Shown here in pieces: positions 62,801-64,000 of a stretch of DNA of 64,000 nt (position 1 is the first letter of the stretch; each line of letters opens with the position of its first letter). The stretch is from Candidatus Poribacteria bacterium. GTDB lineage: Bacteria > Poribacteria > WGA-4E > WGA-3G. Where the stretch lies: assembly GCA_022820835.1 (NCBI GenBank), contig JAJEET010000092.1, positions 62,001 to 126,000 on the forward strand, given 5' to 3'. Both the position numbers and the translations under genes were made by a program. The notes beneath the pieces were generated by a model. It was not told the DNA's origin. It did not search any database and was given only the letters and a program-made list of their open reading frames with translations.

Positions 62801-63435
62801 AGAGTGGCATCGGCGTTGCCGTTCTGGATGTATCTGAAAACCACGAACCGAGATTGCACGGCACTTATGAGAACGATGTCCTACCTATTGCTGCACAGGT
62901 TACTGGCAACTATCTCTATCTACTCGATAGCAGAGGTGTGCAGATGATTGATACGCGCACCCTTAAAATGACTTCGTCGCTTGTTTACCAAAATAGGGAA
63001 CTCTGGTTTCCATCGGAATTGCGGTTAGCGGACGCTGCCCTATATATCTCGGATTTGTATCAACTCCGCATCCTTCGCGTGCATCCCGAAGGCACTTCGC
63101 TTGCAGTCGAAAAACGAATACCGTCTGACTGGACTCCTAATGTTCCGAATCTTGCGCCAGTCAACAGCTTATACCAAAATTATCCGAATCCATTTAATCC
63201 AGAAACGTGGATTCCGTATCAACTCGCCTCAAACGTGAATGTATCGCTTCATATCTACGATGCCCAAGGGAGAAGTATCTATACCAAACCCCTCGGATAC
63301 CAAAAGTCGGGTTCGCACAGCGCGTATTGGGATGGACGAAACGCTGCTGGCGAACCTGTCGCAAGTGGAGTCTACTTTTATTCAATTCAAGCCGGAGATT
63401 TCCAAGCGACTCGGAAAATGCTCATTCGACGGTGA
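59821..63435 (+). CDS. Large secreted metallopeptidase with LVIVD repeats and C-terminal sorting domain
   Basis: 1204 residues. Signal peptide about 1-20. A gluzincin-like peptidase has HEFAH at 197-201 and a following Glu in WLEEGTASFVEW (about 218), as in M30/hyicolysin-type enzymes. From about 480 to 1080 LVIVD-type beta-propeller repeats follow (TAYIADGVAGVHVIDVSVP, IVYLADQQAGLQMIDVRNP, AYVADGKGGIQTIDVSRP). The end (LYQNYPNPFNPETWIPYQLA ... GEPVASGVYFYSIQAGDF) is a FlgD-Ig/type-A sorting domain, implying export and cell-surface attachment. Start at ATG 59821. Confidence 0.85.
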   Translation: MRLLLSVSLIYFIVCPFVFAAPEPPAITGETWLCGTPLLYQEHLAQHAPEEVAVAPAAHVQIGQTDRFFIHIPDAEVTATCIAKSQHLYVYIEDSVRGMLTEAEAIAIAREFDTRIYPNVRSWMGTEWKPGLDRDNRIILLMHDVGMNGSGLEYGGYFAPADQLPTAPNSNRREMLYMDIFQFKERPRHTFYSSLAHEFAHLVNWFQNGGRTDQRWLEEGTASFVEWAVYGTVHTIFVDSYLRDPSVSLASANTWDVYYGGAFMLMLYLYEQYGGRELIRDIVGTDTLGEGAINTALAGSGRSERFPDVFLNWGLANWLNVQAQNRKLGYDALRNRRVTVSVPRVFTYPNAANSVPIEQWGVYYIHFENLPQTLDISITGTGSGYLYATTLYLPSNGRPIVTPVTFDSRNRGHIQREGLQPNDEIILMVTADTPQTFSYTAANTLDDFVIGIPRESRSDTAPDSISAALGNRTQPSLLPTGFRPKTQLEPMTQIHLASNYTDLTIHEKDVPHLYAASTWGLEIFSLTEPTQPVRIGEIGTPGQAHVVAVDGDTAYIADGVAGVHVIDVSVPTAPNIVKTLRGFTNARSVKTDGDNLYVLGTARGLLVYNQNEVRNSQTPRPRRFFRTAGTPLNVVIRDKTVYVSDDRHGLYILDQSPFGDFVLQSTVPILANAYEIVESADDAYAFVASGNLTWVDITDAENPEIGIRLNTPGFATSIQLRNNIVYLADQQAGLQMIDVRNPQQPRRISSQPTIGNATDAVVWNTLAYVADGKGGIQTIDVSRPESPKWLHRYAFSGTASGIDVVEAEDGKRTVYVANGTGGLHTLEFTTPYQGILTQNLLFPTENRTFHEPFETANCTKVRVQNGYGFVAADTGMFIVHLDTDTVVAHIRTAAPVYDIAMRDGYAYLCAESLIIVDTRAPQQSGIVSERRVPGSAYRVAVDAAASSAYVAALDGGLHIFDIAEPAVPRSIGSYATQGNAIGVTFAEGRVYLLESGIGVAVLDVSENHEPRLHGTYENDVLPIAAQVTGNYLYLLDSRGVQMIDTRTLKMTSSLVYQNRELWFPSELRLADAALYISDLYQLRILRVHPEGTSLAVEKRIPSDWTPNVPNLAPVNSLYQNYPNPFNPETWIPYQLASNVNVSLHIYDAQGRSIYTKPLGYQKSGSHSAYWDGRNAAGEPVASGVYFYSIQAGDFQATRKMLIRR

Positions 63436-63660
63436 TTTTTCTCCACTTGTGTTCAAACACACTGAGGTACAAGGCATCCATCGAAAAGTGAAACCCATAC
63501 CTCATTAAATTCTTAAACTTCATCAGACGAACCAGAAAAACTTTGTAACGCAAATTGGTATAGGAACGTTAAATTGGGTTAATTCGACACAGTCTGACAA
63601 ACCTGTTTTCGTTCTTTCTTAATTATGTATCACAGAGAAATTTCCAAGGAGAAAAGTAAC

Positions 63661-64000
63661 ATGGCTAGGAACAGCGTAACAGGGCGTTTCCGGGATATTG
63701 AGATCGCATTCAGCATCGACAGTGATTGCATCATTATGAGTGTACAGAATTTAACCGATGCCGAGAGGCGAGTACGCGTGATGTATCAGAAACTTTCGAT
63801 GAGCGGACTCGCCAATTGGGCGCAGTTTGAACTAACCGATACGCCCGTCTCACGCCGTCTTCCGACAGAGATTATTGATGCCTATCGATTAACATTTTTT
63901 GTTGATAGTGCCGAACCCGTTTACGCACGTATGGAAAAAATATTGGACGAATTGCGCACCCTCAAAACCGAGCAGTTAGAGGATACCACGCCAGAAGATG
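63661..64000 (+). CDS. Partial CDS of unknown function (runs off right edge)
   Basis: ATG 63661 is preceded by AAGGAG eight bases upstream, and 113 codons continue without a stop to the edge (MARNSVTGRF...EQLEDTTPED). The start contains DIEIAFSIDSDCIIMSVQNLTDAERRVRV, beta-rich and acidic. No family recognised. The 225-bp gap before it shows nothing else. Confidence 0.7.
   Translation, partial: MARNSVTGRFRDIEIAFSIDSDCIIMSVQNLTDAERRVRVMYQKLSMSGLANWAQFELTDTPVSRRLPTEIIDAYRLTFFVDSAEPVYARMEKILDELRTLKTEQLEDTTPED

Overview
The window looks like a chromosomal segment of an uncultured bacterium of the Candidatus Poribacteria type. This is inferred from gene content and no marker-gene search was possible. 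The evidence is seven phytanoyl-CoA-dioxygenase-like (PhyH) genes in 64 kb, three Gfo/Idh/MocA oxidoreductases, two galactonate-dehydratase-like enolase-superfamily enzymes, secreted LamG proteins, and a giant secreted protein ending in a FlgD-like/type-A sorting domain (YPNPFNPETWIPYQL). Ordinary housekeeping genes sit among these families, and the intergenic spaces are full of short palindromic or inverted-repeat elements.

Layout. 0-6.6 kb: partial gene, VOC protein, PhyH, a Cys-rich exported protein, a membrane-anchored WD40 protein with a degenerate metallopeptidase domain, and a tandem pair of unrecognised ~395-aa proteins. 6.7-13.3 kb: AAA ATPase-nuclease fusion, PEP-hydrolase-like TIM barrel, membrane dihaem cytochrome c, a tandem PhyH pair lacking the usual HxD motif, and an enolase-superfamily enzyme. 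13.5-20.5 kb: toxin-antitoxin pair leading into Gfo/Idh/MocA, a second tandem PhyH pair, a ThDP enzyme, and two LamG proteins. 20.6-22.6 kb: an AAA ATPase with a small overlapping nuclease-like partner behind a strong promoter. 22.6-36.7 kb: TPR protein, dehydrogenases, and a minus-strand housekeeping run (argD, lipoprotein, ispE, tRNA-Gln, rplY, amidase, GerMN, pth, CysQ-like), followed by a second enolase enzyme, a PhyH and a Gfo/Idh/MocA.

36.7-46.3 kb is a defence-type island: a DUF499 ATPase with an N-terminal HEPN-like motif, a 48-aa ORF, a DUF1156 adenine-specific DNA methyltransferase and a GIY-YIG nuclease. It is interleaved with two copies of an Rpn-type PD-(D/E)XK gene, one of them cut by a MITE, and at least two MITE families. 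The DUF499/DUF1156 pair resembles BREX-type components, but no PglZ, helicase or BrxL is visible.

46.4-64 kb: a J-domain protein, a zinc-ribbon microprotein, a creatininase-family/PhyH/sarcosine-oxidase-like run, a ceramidase-like protein, glnB-glnA, dcd, glcF, larE and def, the large secreted peptidase/LVIVD-repeat protein, and a gene running off the right edge.

Genes appear to work in small catabolic sets (2-oxoglutarate dioxygenase plus sugar-acid dehydratase plus NAD-dependent dehydrogenase), consistent with use of complex methylated or sugar-derived organic matter. That is inference from family membership.
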